Below are positions 37,983-47,632 of a stretch of 64,000 nucleotides of DNA, piece after piece. The position numbers and the translations under genes are program-made. The notes beneath the pieces were generated by a model. It saw nothing but the letters and a program-made list of their open reading frames with translations. It made no database searches and had not been told where the DNA came from. The DNA lies in NCBI GenBank assembly GCA_035295745.1, contig DATGIL010000039.1:85079-149078 (forward strand), given 5' to 3'. Each line of letters starts with the position of its first letter. Within the stretch, counting starts at the first letter, position 1. This DNA is from JAIQFL01 sp035295745 (GTDB lineage: Bacteria > Acidobacteriota > Terriglobia > Bryobacterales > Bryobacteraceae).

Positions 37983-38046
37983 ACCGGTAGCACTGAACAA
38001 GCGAGCTAACGCATGGTTCGCCGTTCGTGCTGCCGGTCTTTTTTTT
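37983..38046 (+). terminator. Rho-independent terminator after nrdJ
   Basis: ACCGGTAGCAC (37983-37993) pairs along all 11 positions, one of them G-T, with GTGCTGCCGGT (38027-38037), and is followed by CTTTTTTTT. The 33-base loop may hold a smaller inner hairpin. Confidence 0.85.
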
Positions 38047-38130
38047 GCCCGTAGCGCGCAAGAATCTCGATATACTGCTTAGGCATCCGCTCACAGAACA
38101 AGTTTCTTAAGTACCTTGAGGAGAATTCTC

Positions 38131-39432
38131 ATGTTCCAGAAGAAGCCGCATTCCGCCCAATCGATGCCTGCACTGGCATCCACGACATTCATGATCACGT
38201 TGTGCTTCTGCCAGACTGCAGTGGCCGCCGACCTTTGCGTCAACCCGTCGGGAGCCAACGGTTGTTCCAAGACGATTCAAGCCGCAGTGACCGCGGCGTC
38301 ACCCAACGACACGATCAACGTGGCCGCGGGCACGTACAAAGAATCGGTCACCATCGGAAAGCCCCTGTCGCTGATCAGTTCGGGGGCAAGCCAGACGATT
38401 ATCGAGGCGACTGGTTTGGGATCCGGTATTTATGTGGATGGCATCGACAACAAGGGACTGGCAAACGTAGTGGTCTCCGGCTTCACCGTACAGAATGCCA
38501 ACTTCGAAGGCATTCTCGTCACCAACGCTTCCAGCGTCACGATTTCCGGAAACATCCTGACGGGCAACGACAAGAGCTTGAACTTCGCCGGTGACAGTTC
38601 GACCTGTCCGGGCATCCCCGATTTTGAAACTGGCGAGGACTTCGACTGCGGCGAGGCCATCCATCTGATTGGAGTGGATCACTCCATCGTCCTCAACAAC
38701 ACGATTCAGAATAACGCTGGCGGAATTCTGTTAAGCGACGATACCGGCGCCACCCACGACAACCTCATCATCGGCAACAATGTCAGCAACAATGTGTGGG
38801 ACTGCGGCATCACGCTGGCATCTCACCCGCCCGCTGCGTTGACGGGTTCCTCGACGGCGCTCGGCGTCTACCAGAACACCGTGACCAACAATCAGGCAGT
38901 CAATAACGGGACGAAAGGCGAAGGAGCGGGAGTTGGCATCTTCGCTTCGGCTCCGGGGACCGCTGCTTACAGCAATGTCGTAACCAACAACGTGCTCACT
39001 GGGAACGGCATCCCCGGAGTGGCGATTCATGGCCACACGCCGCAGCAGAATCTGAACAACAATTCGATCATCGGCAACACGATCAGCGGCAACGGAGCCG
39101 ATGAAGCGGATACGCCGACTGCCGGTCCGGCCGGCATCAATGTCGCTGGCGTTTCGCCGATCACCGGCACGGTCATCATGCAGAACACGATCTCGCAGGA
39201 GATGCTGGCGGTGGTGATCAACGCGCCCGGCGATGCCCGTATTCAGCGCAATACTTTTCCGGGTGGCGGAATTGGAGTCGCCAATTTGAGAGGAGCAGCG
39301 GTCAACGCCGACGCCAATTTCTGGGGCTGCGCTGCCGACCCGACCGCAGGCCTATCAGGCTTCGCGGGATGCTCCCTGACCATGGGCAAAATCACAGTCG
39401 GATCCTGGTTGACGACTGCTCCCGGCAAGTAG
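38131..39432 (+). CDS. Exported right-handed parallel beta-helix protein
   Basis: 433 residues from ATG 38131, preceded by TTGAGGAG; an upstream in-frame start at 38116 overlaps that site. The signal peptide ends near ADLCVNPSG. The first domain (GCSKTIQAAVTAASPNDTINVAAGTYKESVTI) is the typical opening of pectate-lyase/NosD-like beta helices, followed by Asn-rich rungs (NNTIQNNAGGILLSDDTG, NLIIGNNVSNN, NNSIIGNTISGNGAD). Polysaccharide binding or cleavage outside the cell is likely, but no lyase catalytic residues can be singled out. The next gene converges on it. Confidence 0.85.
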   Translation: MFQKKPHSAQSMPALASTTFMITLCFCQTAVAADLCVNPSGANGCSKTIQAAVTAASPNDTINVAAGTYKESVTIGKPLSLISSGASQTIIEATGLGSGIYVDGIDNKGLANVVVSGFTVQNANFEGILVTNASSVTISGNILTGNDKSLNFAGDSSTCPGIPDFETGEDFDCGEAIHLIGVDHSIVLNNTIQNNAGGILLSDDTGATHDNLIIGNNVSNNVWDCGITLASHPPAALTGSSTALGVYQNTVTNNQAVNNGTKGEGAGVGIFASAPGTAAYSNVVTNNVLTGNGIPGVAIHGHTPQQNLNNNSIIGNTISGNGADEADTPTAGPAGINVAGVSPITGTVIMQNTISQEMLAVVINAPGDARIQRNTFPGGGIGVANLRGAAVNADANFWGCAADPTAGLSGFAGCSLTMGKITVGSWLTTAPGK

Positions 39433-39444
39433 CGGAACTCTCCT

Positions 39445-41442
39445 TTACTTCGCCAGATAGATGTTGATCCCCGTCTGGCTGGCGGCTCCGCCGATCGATA
39501 CCTGAATCGGGTACGCGGTGGAGACCGCCGCGGCCGCGGGGGTAAGGCCACTCAAGCTGGCGTTACTGCTCAGAGGAATGGCCACATTCATCTGGTACAA
39601 GCCGGCAATCGAGTCCGCAGTGAAGCCGGCATACGCCACCACATTGCTCAGAATGACGTTCCCGATCTTGACCGCAACGGTGGACGGGTCAAAGCAAGGA
39701 GGCAGCGCGTATTGACCCAGGATGGAACTGTCGACGACCGCTCCATCGAAGCTCACCCAAGTGGCGTGGCTGATAGTCGCTGCTGCCAGAAACGACGCTG
39801 GAGTAGCGCATCCGGCAAATCCTGAGACTAGAGGTCCGCTGTTCCCCGCGAACGCGGAGCCGCCCTGCGGATCTCCCATCCCCGATAAGTAGAGCACCAC
39901 GGTCGATCCGAACCTGGCCGGATTGGCGCTGGAGTTGATGCTGTTATCCGCATTGACGGCCACCGCTTGCACACCGCCCAAGGTAAGAAGAGCGGGACTG
40001 GCGCCGACCACGTTAAAGGTGTTGGTTGCATCCGCCTGAATGGATGAACTGGAAGCTCCGCCGACCCAAACGGTGGCTTTCAACTCCTGTCCCCCATTCG
40101 CGGGCGGAAGGTTCGAAGGCGCCAGAACGTTGATCTGTGTGGGCGTCCATAAGAGGATATAAGCGTCAGAATCGGCCACCAGGGCGTTGCCGGTGGAGTC
40201 TGTGAAATGCACCCGGAGTTGATTGGAGCTCGAATCGGTCAGGAAATTCGGAAGCCGGTTATTGGTGAAGCTGACAGGCGCGGCGGGTGTTCCGAGATTG
40301 TCACCGAAAATGCTCAGCATCTCGTACGCAGCCACGTTCAGGAACTGTCCGGAAGCAGGTTGCGCGAACGACGCGGCGTCGGTGACGGCGTAGACGATGG
40401 GAGTCGTGACCACCGGAATTACAACCTGTCCTGAGGCACCAGCGGACAGATACAGCACGATCTGATTTCCAGTCGCCGCGGCACCCGCCAGCGTGGCAGT
40501 CGACAATCGCAGGAAGAACTGGCTACTGCTTTGCAGGCACCACGCGTCCGTCGTTCCTGTCGTAAAGGTGCCGCAGTTGTACGTGACCGGCGGCCCCGTT
40601 GCACCTCCTAACTTGACGGTCATCCCGTTGGCGAAATTCGTGCCCTGAACGGCAATGGTCCGGACCGAAGAGCCCGGAATCACCTGCGGCAGTTGTTTCG
40701 GCGAGATTGCGCTGATAGTTGCCACGGGTTGTCCGATCGTGATCGAGACGGGATTGGAAATGGTGGTGGTTCCCGCTTTCACCGTGACTGTACCGGAGAG
40801 CGTCGAATTGACAACCGGGTTGTCGAAGATCGAGGGTGTGAACGTCACCGCGATATTCGTCCCCCAGGAATAAGCTACGTCGCTGGTGGCGCTCAAGGTG
40901 ATCCACGAAGGCGTGGCTGTAGCGGTGAAATACAACGGGTCTCCGCTCGACTTCACCGTCAACACACCGGCTGGCAGAGTACTGCCGGGCGTCCAATTGG
41001 TAGGGCTCACAGTGAGCGTGGCAGTAATCGACGGAGCGGCGTTGGTGACGATCATCGTCACATTGATCTGGATTGGTGTCAATCCCGTGCTATCCACCTC
41101 GACAGCATTGGTGTAGGTCCCGGCAGGACTGTTGGCCGCGACCAGGCTCGGACTGAAGGTCAAGACGACTGGTGCGGATGTTGCTGCCGTTCCGTTGGTC
41201 TTGTCCACCTGCAGCCATGGGGGCAAAGTTGCCGGGTTGACTGTGAAATAGATGGAACTGGTGGTTCCAGCCGGAGCGATCGTCACCTTGGAAATCGGTA
41301 ACGTACCGCCTTTGGTGTAGTTCAGGGTGAAGGACGAAGGCGTCGCAACGATAGTAGTTGCCGCAGGCATGGCCACGGAGCACAGGAGCACGCCAAAGAA
41401 GACGAATAGGAAATAGGGATGCGGATGTCTGATTGTGCGCAT
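39445..41442 (-). CDS. Exported beta-sandwich protein with Solibacter-type C-terminal domain
   Basis: 665 residues from ATG 41442 with a signal peptide (PYFLFVFFGVLLCSVAMPAAT). Two BACON/Ig-like repeats (TPSSFTLNYTKGGTLPISKV and VSPTNWTPGSTLPAGVLTVKSSG) and an IPT-like segment (VRTIAVQGTNFANGMTVKLGG) are followed by the ~215-residue C-terminal domain known from Candidatus Solibacter (AASFAQPASGQFLNVAAYEMLSIFGDNLG ... TPTQINVLAPSNLPP ... VVLYLSGMG). Such proteins are thought to act in adhesion or carbohydrate binding at the surface. The domain is a strong lineage marker. Confidence 0.85.
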   Translation of the reverse strand: MRTIRHPHPYFLFVFFGVLLCSVAMPAATTIVATPSSFTLNYTKGGTLPISKVTIAPAGTTSSIYFTVNPATLPPWLQVDKTNGTAATSAPVVLTFSPSLVAANSPAGTYTNAVEVDSTGLTPIQINVTMIVTNAAPSITATLTVSPTNWTPGSTLPAGVLTVKSSGDPLYFTATATPSWITLSATSDVAYSWGTNIAVTFTPSIFDNPVVNSTLSGTVTVKAGTTTISNPVSITIGQPVATISAISPKQLPQVIPGSSVRTIAVQGTNFANGMTVKLGGATGPPVTYNCGTFTTGTTDAWCLQSSSQFFLRLSTATLAGAAATGNQIVLYLSAGASGQVVIPVVTTPIVYAVTDAASFAQPASGQFLNVAAYEMLSIFGDNLGTPAAPVSFTNNRLPNFLTDSSSNQLRVHFTDSTGNALVADSDAYILLWTPTQINVLAPSNLPPANGGQELKATVWVGGASSSSIQADATNTFNVVGASPALLTLGGVQAVAVNADNSINSSANPARFGSTVVLYLSGMGDPQGGSAFAGNSGPLVSGFAGCATPASFLAAATISHATWVSFDGAVVDSSILGQYALPPCFDPSTVAVKIGNVILSNVVAYAGFTADSIAGLYQMNVAIPLSSNASLSGLTPAAAAVSTAYPIQVSIGGAASQTGINIYLAK

Positions 41443-41636
41443 AAGTTTCGTTGTGCCGGAATGCCGGCAACAGGGGTCCCCAACGCGCACAAAATTCCGA
41501 GGTCCATTCGCCAAGGCCCACAGTTGCCGGGTGCCAGCCCGTACAACACTCATATCGGCGAATGGTCCTCAAAACTGTAGATCGATCGATCAGAAAAATG
41601 AGGAATTATTAGGACAGGCCCTGGCCTGGCCGGCCG

Positions 41637-41915
41637 TCAGAAGTAACGGCTGCGTCGCTCCCGCCGCTCCTCGGCCTCTGCTCGACGGCGTTCCGCTCTC
41701 GCTTGCCTCTCTTCGCGCCTGAATTCCGTCGCCTCCCGCCTTATTTCCGCGCGCCGGCGAGATTCCTCCCGGCGCACTTCCATCACCTCACGCCGAGCCT
41801 CGGCGCGGTCTCTCCGGGCCTCGGCACGCTCCATGCGCCATTGCGCCCGCGGATACCAATCCTGGTTCGCCACCGCGGGAACCAGCAGCAACAGCAACGA
41901 CAGCAGAACTTTCAT
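41637..41915 (-). CDS. Small exported Arg/Glu-rich coiled-coil protein
   Basis: 92 residues: a signal peptide (MKVLLSLLLLLVPAVANQ) followed by one long, extremely charged helix made of Arg and Glu with Ala (RMERAEARRDRAEARREVMEVRREESRRR). The pattern predicts a single alpha-helix or coiled coil in the periplasm. Similar short proteins are common as hypotheticals. The strand is supported by the signal peptide and by periodic codon choice; plus-strand frames here have no such structure. Confidence 0.65.
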   Translation of the reverse strand: MKVLLSLLLLLVPAVANQDWYPRAQWRMERAEARRDRAEARREVMEVRREESRRRAEIRREATEFRREERQARAERRRAEAEERRERRSRYF

Positions 41916-41986
41916 GATGAGCCTCTCCAGACGTTATACTCATCCGGGGACGATTCGTTACGCGCTGTGCGGTATTTTTTTCGCGG

Positions 41987-43141
41987 TCAGATGGCTCGCA
42001 GCGCCATGACGGTCACGTCGTCACTGCGGGAAGAACCGCTAAACTCCGACACTTCGTCCAGGATGGTCTGCACCAGGACTCCAGCCGGCTCCTGCTGATG
42101 CTCGCGGAGAGTGCCCATGAGGCGCTCCTCGCCGAACTCCTCCCGATGATCGATCCCCGCTTCCGTCACGCCGTCTGAATAGATCACCAGCACGTCACGG
42201 GGACGCAGTTCCACCATGGATTCAGTGCAACTCCACTGGCGGAAGGCGCCGATCATGGTGGCAGTGGGCGCCAGTTGTTCCATGCGGCCGGAGTCGCGCA
42301 GGAGGATCGGCGCCACATGGCCACAGTTGACGTAGCGCAGTTTGCGGGTGCGGTCGTCGTACAGCCCGAAGAACACGGTGGCGAAGCGGTCGGCGGCGGT
42401 GGAATCGAAGAAATGGCGATTCACGATCTGGAGCGCGTCGGCCGGTCGCAGCAGCGCTCCGGGCGGCTGATTGCGGAAACACGCCTGGAGGTTCGCCATC
42501 AGGAGAGCGGCCGGCACGCCCTTCCCCGAAACATCCGCGAGCACGAATCCCATCGTCTGATCGGCGGTATCGAGGAAATCGTAATAGTCTCCGCCGACTT
42601 CGCGCGCCGCCATACACTGGCCCGAGTAGTCGAGCGTCTTCAGATGCCGCATGGTGCGCGGAAAGAGCTTCTGCTGCACATTCGCCGCGATTTCCAGTTC
42701 CGATTTCCGGCGCCGCTCCGATTCTGCCTGCTTCCGAATGGCAGCCAGCAGCCGCTCGTTGTCCCAAGGCTTCTGGATGAAGTCGCAAGCTCCGCGGCGC
42801 ATCGCCTCCACAGCCAGATCGAAGCTGCTCCAGGCGGTCATCACCATCACCGGAGCGGTGTTTCCCTGTTCTTCCAAGCTGGAGAGCAGGTCCATCCCCT
42901 CTTTCCCCGAAGTGGTATCGCGGGTGTAGTTCAGATCGACCAGAATCAGGTCAAAGACCTCGGTGCGCACGGCGTTGAGCAGGGCTTCCGGCGAATCCAC
43001 GGCTATGGCCTTCCAGCCCTGGCCCTTCAGCAGAAGACGCAAAGCCTCGAGCACATCCGCCTGGTCGTCGCTGATCAGCACACGAAAAGGCCTTTCGTGT
43101 TCGGTGGCGGTAGCCGAAAGATCCATCCCGGAAAGGCCCAT
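41987..43141 (-). CDS. Response regulator with SpoIIE-type PP2C phosphatase output
   Basis: 384 residues. The receiver domain (residues ~18-140) has acidic pair SDDQ, phospho-acceptor Asp69 (LILVDLNY) and IQKPWD with the conserved Lys. A linker helix (SERRRKSELEIAANVQQKLFP) joins it to a PP2C-type Ser/Thr phosphatase: GGDYYDF, ADVSGKGVPAALLMA, VIYSDGVTEAG and SDDVTVMAL supply the metal-binding Asp residues. Proteins like this (RsbU/HsbR type) dephosphorylate an anti-anti-sigma factor on signal. None is nearby. Start is 43141 or 43126; neither has a clear ribosome site. Confidence 0.92.
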   Translation of the reverse strand: MGLSGMDLSATATEHERPFRVLISDDQADVLEALRLLLKGQGWKAIAVDSPEALLNAVRTEVFDLILVDLNYTRDTTSGKEGMDLLSSLEEQGNTAPVMVMTAWSSFDLAVEAMRRGACDFIQKPWDNERLLAAIRKQAESERRRKSELEIAANVQQKLFPRTMRHLKTLDYSGQCMAAREVGGDYYDFLDTADQTMGFVLADVSGKGVPAALLMANLQACFRNQPPGALLRPADALQIVNRHFFDSTAADRFATVFFGLYDDRTRKLRYVNCGHVAPILLRDSGRMEQLAPTATMIGAFRQWSCTESMVELRPRDVLVIYSDGVTEAGIDHREEFGEERLMGTLREHQQEPAGVLVQTILDEVSEFSGSSRSDDVTVMALRAI

Positions 43142-43314
43142 AAACGAACTAACGTAGCACGCCGGATGCCGCCTGCAAATATCAGATCTCCAAGTGCTTG
43201 CGGCGAGAGCAGTGTCCGTTTTCGAGACGCGGCTGTCGCGTGGTGGGACAGCCTCGGCAGGGCGCGTTTTAATCTGAGAGGTGGCTGCTGCTAACATGGT
43301 ATTAACACCCGGCG

Positions 43315-43827
43315 ATGGACTCGGACAATGCAATGGTTGATCTTCGATGGAAAGCCTATGGGGTGTCTGCGGGCGTATTCGCGCTCGATCGTGTCACCAA
43401 ATGGATTGTGGATCGGCACGTTTCGTTTTTCGACACATACCCGGTGATTCCCGGCTTTTTCGACATCGTGCGCTCGCAGAATCGTGGAGTGGCCTTTGGG
43501 ATCTTTAACGACTCCACCTCGGAATGGCGGACATTCCTGTTAGTGGTGGCATCCATTGCCGCGGTTGCAGTGGTCAGCGTGATGCTGTGGAAGGCGCGGC
43601 GTCTCGACCCTCTGACCCACTGTGGGCTTGCGCTGATCCTGGGTGGCGCGGCGGGCAACGTATTCGATCGCATTGTCTGGGGCCGGGTGACCGATTTTCT
43701 GCTGTTCTACATTCGGGACTATCAGTGGCCCGCGTTCAACATGGCTGATTCCGCGATCGTAATCGGCAGCGGATTGTTGATGGTGGACCTGCTGCGATCG
43801 AAACGACAGGCGGCAAATGTACCCTGA
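43315..43827 (+). CDS. lspA: Lipoprotein signal peptidase
   Basis: 170 residues with four transmembrane helices. The catalytic aspartates are in GGAAGNVFDRIVWGRVTDFL and in FNMADSAI. RSQNRGVAFGIF carries the conserved Asn. It removes signal peptides from diacylglyceryl-modified prolipoproteins in the inner membrane. An alternative ATG at 43333 removes six residues. It overlaps lgt by 11 bases, joining the two steps of lipoprotein maturation in one transcript, although the reactions run in the opposite order. Confidence 0.96.
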   Translation: MDSDNAMVDLRWKAYGVSAGVFALDRVTKWIVDRHVSFFDTYPVIPGFFDIVRSQNRGVAFGIFNDSTSEWRTFLLVVASIAAVAVVSVMLWKARRLDPLTHCGLALILGGAAGNVFDRIVWGRVTDFLLFYIRDYQWPAFNMADSAIVIGSGLLMVDLLRSKRQAANVP

Positions 43828-44602
43828 GATTTTTCACATATCGTTCCTTCACACTTACGGCGTTTTGGTAGCGCTAGCTTTTCTGACTGCGCTCTGGATG
43901 GCGGGCCGCCTCGGCAAAGAGGCCGGCTTAAACGTGGAGTCTCTGACCAACCTGGGAGCCTACTGCGGCCTGGCAGCAATTTTAGGCGCCAAGTTGATGA
44001 TGCTGCTGGTGGACTTCCGCTACTACATCGATCACCCAGGCGAGTACTTTTCGCTGGCAACGCTGCAGGCCGGGGGCGTATTTTATGGTGGACTGATTGC
44101 AGCTCTGGTGGTGGCCTGGTGGTACATGCGCAAGACGCGCCTGCCGGTTGCGCTGACGGCCGATGTCTTCGCGCCTGGAATTGCGCTCGGGCATGGAATC
44201 GGACGGCTGGGGTGCTTTTCGGCAGGATGCTGCTGGGGAGTGGAGTGTCATCTACCGTGGGCTGTGACCTTCCGGAATCCGTTGGCGAATGAGATGGTGG
44301 GTGTGCCGCTCAATCGTCCCCTTCATCCCACACAACTGTATGAAGCCGTGGCGGAATTTGCGATTTTCGGATTCCTGCTGTGGCGGTCCCGGCAGCCGCA
44401 CGCCAAGGGATCGATCATCGCATCGTACCTGATGTTGTATTCGGCGGCGCGATTTGTTGTGGAGTTCTTCCGGTATCACGAGCAGGGGAATCTGTTCGGC
44501 GGGCCGCTCGATACGTCGCAGTGGATCTCGCTGGTATTGTTCGCCCTCGGCGCGACGTGGTTCGTTTCGGTGCGACGCAAGCCGGCGGCCCAGCCCGCAT
44601 AG
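43817..44602 (+). CDS. lgt: Phosphatidylglycerol--prolipoprotein diacylglyceryl transferase
   Basis: 261 residues with seven predicted helices. Family motifs: LAALVVAWWYMRKT, GHGIGRLGCFSAGCCWG (Lgt signature with the essential Arg), HPTQLYEAVAEF and RFVVEFFRYHEQG. It moves the diacylglyceryl group from phosphatidylglycerol to the lipobox cysteine. The start overlaps the lspA stop by 11 bases. No defect seen. Confidence 0.96.
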   Translation: MYPEIFHISFLHTYGVLVALAFLTALWMAGRLGKEAGLNVESLTNLGAYCGLAAILGAKLMMLLVDFRYYIDHPGEYFSLATLQAGGVFYGGLIAALVVAWWYMRKTRLPVALTADVFAPGIALGHGIGRLGCFSAGCCWGVECHLPWAVTFRNPLANEMVGVPLNRPLHPTQLYEAVAEFAIFGFLLWRSRQPHAKGSIIASYLMLYSAARFVVEFFRYHEQGNLFGGPLDTSQWISLVLFALGATWFVSVRRKPAAQPA

Positions 44603-44633
44603 AATCGTCAGACGACGTTTTACAGTTGCCAAG

Positions 44634-45300
44634 CTAGCGCGTGTAGTCGCGACAACGACGCAGCGCCAGTGCCAAGCCAGCCACTCCGAGTGAGATCGTT
44701 GCCAGCGAGCGAGAAGCTCATTCCCGAAGGGAACGTGTCGGAAAGCTTGGACGTCCTAACCCAGAGAAGCGGAATCGGTGGAGTCGAAAACTACACTTAA
44801 CGCGATGGTCGTAGTATTAGCGGCCACGCCAACCTGAACGTCGACCGTGTGGGACCGGTCGAAGTGAAACTCACGTTAATGGGTGCTGTGAAGGTGGCAT
44901 CGATTTTAACGACCCGGCAACGCTCCCTTACGGTCGCGGCTCGTTGCGAGCCGCGCGTAAGCAAGCGATGCCTGATCGCCCGAAAACACTCCCTTAACGG
45001 TCGTGGCTCGTTGTGAGCCGCGCGTAAGCAAGCGATGTCCCAGTCGGATTTTTCACAGCTTCTTACGCTTACGGTCGCGGCTCGTGAGCGGCCAAAGCTA
45101 CCAAATACGTTCGCGCGAAACATGCGCTTGCGAGCCGCGCGGGTCACGCTTACAATTGCGACGGTAAAGTCCGCGGTAGTTAGAGTTGTATTGCCCGACC
45201 CGGCATCCCCCTGGACGCCGAAACCCACTGCTGGACCCTGGATGGTTGTAAAGCCCAAACCCCGTAAGTTTTACCACGCCCTTGAAGTCAGTCTGTTAAT
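44634..45300 (-). pseudogene. Decayed exported beta-rich gene interrupted by repeats
   Basis: On the minus strand short protein-like pieces lie in different frames: GLGFTTIQGPAVGFGVQGDAG (near 45250), DATFTAPINVSFTSTGP (near 44890), then VDVQVGVAANTTTIALSVVFDS (near 44840) and, last, LATISLGVAGLALALRRCRDYTR ending at a stop at 44634. The tail, a hydrophobic helix followed by Arg residues, looks like a PEP-CTERM/sorting anchor. Repeat cluster B sits in the middle. I infer one gene broken by repeat insertion and several frameshifts; no intact frame remains. Confidence 0.4.
44921..45150. repeat. REP-like repeat cluster B
   Basis: Contains CTCCCTTACGGTCGCGGCTC plus GTTGCGAGCCGC (hairpin) at 44923, a variant copy at 44988, and CGATGTCCCAGTCGGATTTT followed by TCACAGCTT at 45033, the inverted form of cluster A units. 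The first 29 bases (from 44921) are identical to those at 63664. Array-like arrangement of three copies within 230 bp. Confidence 0.8.
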
Positions 45301-45489
45301 CTGTATCAGACCATCAATCCCGCCAGAAATCCTTGAATCGAGTCGGTCCCAAATCCGTGTAGGGTGTGGCACCCCGGTTTTGGGAAGCAACAGGGGCCGC
45401 CTTTTGTGCAGTTTCAGCCTAAACAAGAGTTCGGCCCATGGTGGACTTCCGAAAGGTGAGGGGCGACGGCTGAAGAGGAGGGAACGGGC

Positions 45490-45948
45490 ATGGCTGTGAA
45501 CGTGTGTCCGGCGGACCGGGTACAGGCCCCGGTCGAGGTCGTCTGGGATTTGCTGATGCACCCGGCCGGCTACGGAGGGTTCTGGGAGATGACAGTGGAT
45601 CGGGTCGAGCCGGAAGGGCCAGCGGCGGTCGGCCAACGGATCTTCGCCTGGACCCTGTGCCGGCGGTTGCGGATCGACGGCGAGATTGTGGAAGTGGACG
45701 CGGTTCGGCACGCGATCCGATTCCAGACGAACCTGCCGTTCGGGCTGGTCGGCGACAACCGGATCGCGTGTTCGCCGATCGACGCGGGCAGTTGCATGGT
45801 CCGCTACAGCTGAGACTTTTCGTTCCCGCCCGGGTGGCGGGGCCGACTGCTGACTCGCCTGGGCGGACGCGCGCACGACAGCGTCGCGGACTCGCTCCAA
45901 CGCCTGAAGCGCGCTGCGGAGGTGCGGGCGGGACAGGCAAGACATTGA
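45490..45948 (+). pseudogene. SRPBCC-domain gene with an in-frame TGA
   Basis: ATG 45490 has AGGAGGG eight bases upstream. The first 107 codons give an SRPBCC front half (VQAPVEVVWDLLMHPAGYGGFW, FAWTLCRRLRIDGEIVEVD, RFQTNLPFGLVGDNRI). A TGA at 45811-45813 stops it, but the same frame continues at once with DFSFPPGWRGRLLTRLGGRAHDS and a C-terminal helix (ADSLQRLKRAAE) to a stop at 45946, which is what the family needs to close the fold. The gene is therefore interrupted by a single nonsense codon. Read-through or selenocysteine is possible but unsupported. Confidence 0.7.
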
Positions 45949-45982
45949 CTTCCTCGCGGCGCTATTTTCCACGCGCGAAGCG

Positions 45983-47632
45983 TTAAGCCGCAGCCGCGAA
46001 TGTGCGCGAGACCAATTCCTGCGCCTCCTGCTGAATGCGCCGCAAGTGTTCCTCCCCGGCGAAACTCTCCGCGTAGATTTTGTAGACGTCCTCGGTACCC
46101 GAGGGACGAGCGGCAAACCATCCGCGTTTCGTCGTCACTTTGAGACCCCCGAGAGGCGCTCCGTTCCCAGGAGCCTTAGTGATCATCGCCTCGATCGGAT
46201 CGCCGGCCAATTCAGTGGCGTGCACCTTCTCCGGTGAGAGGTTCTGCAGAATCGCCTTTTGCGCCGGGGTCGCGGGCGCATCGATCCGCTGATACACGGG
46301 GGCTCCGAAGCGCTCCGTGAGGGAGTGGTAAATCTCGCCCGGATCCTTGCCGGTGCGGGCCAGCATCTCGGCGGACAGAAGCGCCATGACGATGCCATCC
46401 TTGTCGGTGGTCCACACACCGCCGTCGCGGCGCAGGAAGGACGCGCCGGCGCTTTCTTCGCCGCCGAAGCCCAGCGTGCCATCGAGCAATCCATCCACAA
46501 ACCACTTGAACCCCACCGGCACTTCCGCCAGATGCCTTCCGAGGCTCGCTGCCACACGATCGATCATGCTGCTCGAAACCAGGGTCTTCCCTACCCCGGC
46601 ATCGGCTCGCCATCGGGACCGGTTCGGATACAGGTACGAAATCGCCGCCGCGAGGTAATGGTTAGGATTCAGCAGCCCGGCGCTTCGTGTCACAATGCCG
46701 TGACGATCGTGGTCCGTATCGCAGGCAAAGGCGATATCGAATTGGTCCTTCATGGCGATCAATCCCGCCATCGCGTAAGGCGAGGAGCAGTCCATGCGGA
46801 TTTTGCCGTCCCAATCCACCGACATGAAACGGAACGTGGGATCGGCGTGATCATGGGCCACTTTCATCGTGAGGCCATAGCGGTCGGCAATCCGCTGCCA
46901 ATAGCGAATGCCCGCGCCACCCAGCGGATCCGCGCCAATATTCAGCTTGGCGTCGCGCACTGCGTCGAGGTCCACTGCGGAGCCCAGATCGTTCACGTAA
47001 TTCGAAAGGTAGTCGTGGCGATGCGTAGTTGCCGCGTTAAGCGCCGACGCGTAGACCTGACGCCGCACGTCGGCAAGACCGCTTCCGAGAATCTGGTTGG
47101 CGCGATTCTCGATCCACTTCGTGGCGGTTGTGTCAGCGGGCCCTCCGTTGGGTGGATTGTACTTGAAGCCGCCGTCCTCGGGAGGATTGTGCGATGGCGT
47201 GATGACGATGCCATCGGCGAGCGCGCTGTTGCGATCGCGATTGTAAGTGAGGATGGCGTGCGAAAGCGTGGGCGTCGGGGTGTACCCGAGATCCTGATCG
47301 ACCATCACCTCCACTCCATTGCCGGCAAGACACTCGAGCGCGCTGGCAAATGCGGGCTCCGAAAGCGCGTGGGTGTCCTTGGCGAGGAAGAGCGGACCAT
47401 CGACGCCGTTTTCCTTGCGGTATTGACAAATGGCCTGGGTGATGGCCAGGATATGCCCTTCATTGAAGGAGGAATGGAAGGCAGAACCGCGATGTCCGGA
47501 AGTGCCGAAACTCACCTTCTGCGAAGCCACCGACACGTCCGGCTTCCCGGTATAGTAGGCGGTGATCAGCTTGGGAACGTCTACCAGCATCGACGGTGTG
47601 GGAGGTTGGCCCGCGAGAGGATGAATTTCCAT
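45983..47632 (-). CDS. pgm: Phosphoglucomutase (alpha-D-glucose phosphate-specific)
   Basis: 549 residues, the family's length. Motifs: FGTSGHRGSAFHSSFNEGHI near residues 42-62, the active phosphoserine loop VITPSHNPPEDGG, the magnesium loop CDTDHDRHG, the sugar loop GGEESAGASF, and the phosphate-binding RPSGTEDVYKIYAE near the C terminus. It interconverts glucose 1-phosphate and glucose 6-phosphate, linking glycogen or trehalose metabolism to glycolysis. It stands alone on its strand. Confidence 0.96.
   Translation of the reverse strand: MEIHPLAGQPPTPSMLVDVPKLITAYYTGKPDVSVASQKVSFGTSGHRGSAFHSSFNEGHILAITQAICQYRKENGVDGPLFLAKDTHALSEPAFASALECLAGNGVEVMVDQDLGYTPTPTLSHAILTYNRDRNSALADGIVITPSHNPPEDGGFKYNPPNGGPADTTATKWIENRANQILGSGLADVRRQVYASALNAATTHRHDYLSNYVNDLGSAVDLDAVRDAKLNIGADPLGGAGIRYWQRIADRYGLTMKVAHDHADPTFRFMSVDWDGKIRMDCSSPYAMAGLIAMKDQFDIAFACDTDHDRHGIVTRSAGLLNPNHYLAAAISYLYPNRSRWRADAGVGKTLVSSSMIDRVAASLGRHLAEVPVGFKWFVDGLLDGTLGFGGEESAGASFLRRDGGVWTTDKDGIVMALLSAEMLARTGKDPGEIYHSLTERFGAPVYQRIDAPATPAQKAILQNLSPEKVHATELAGDPIEAMITKAPGNGAPLGGLKVTTKRGWFAARPSGTEDVYKIYAESFAGEEHLRRIQQEAQELVSRTFAAAA

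Noticed and set aside
45811..45813. Selenocysteine codon in the SRPBCC gene
   Set aside because: No evidence beyond an in-frame TGA; no SECIS-like element was recognised, so a nonsense change or error is simpler.
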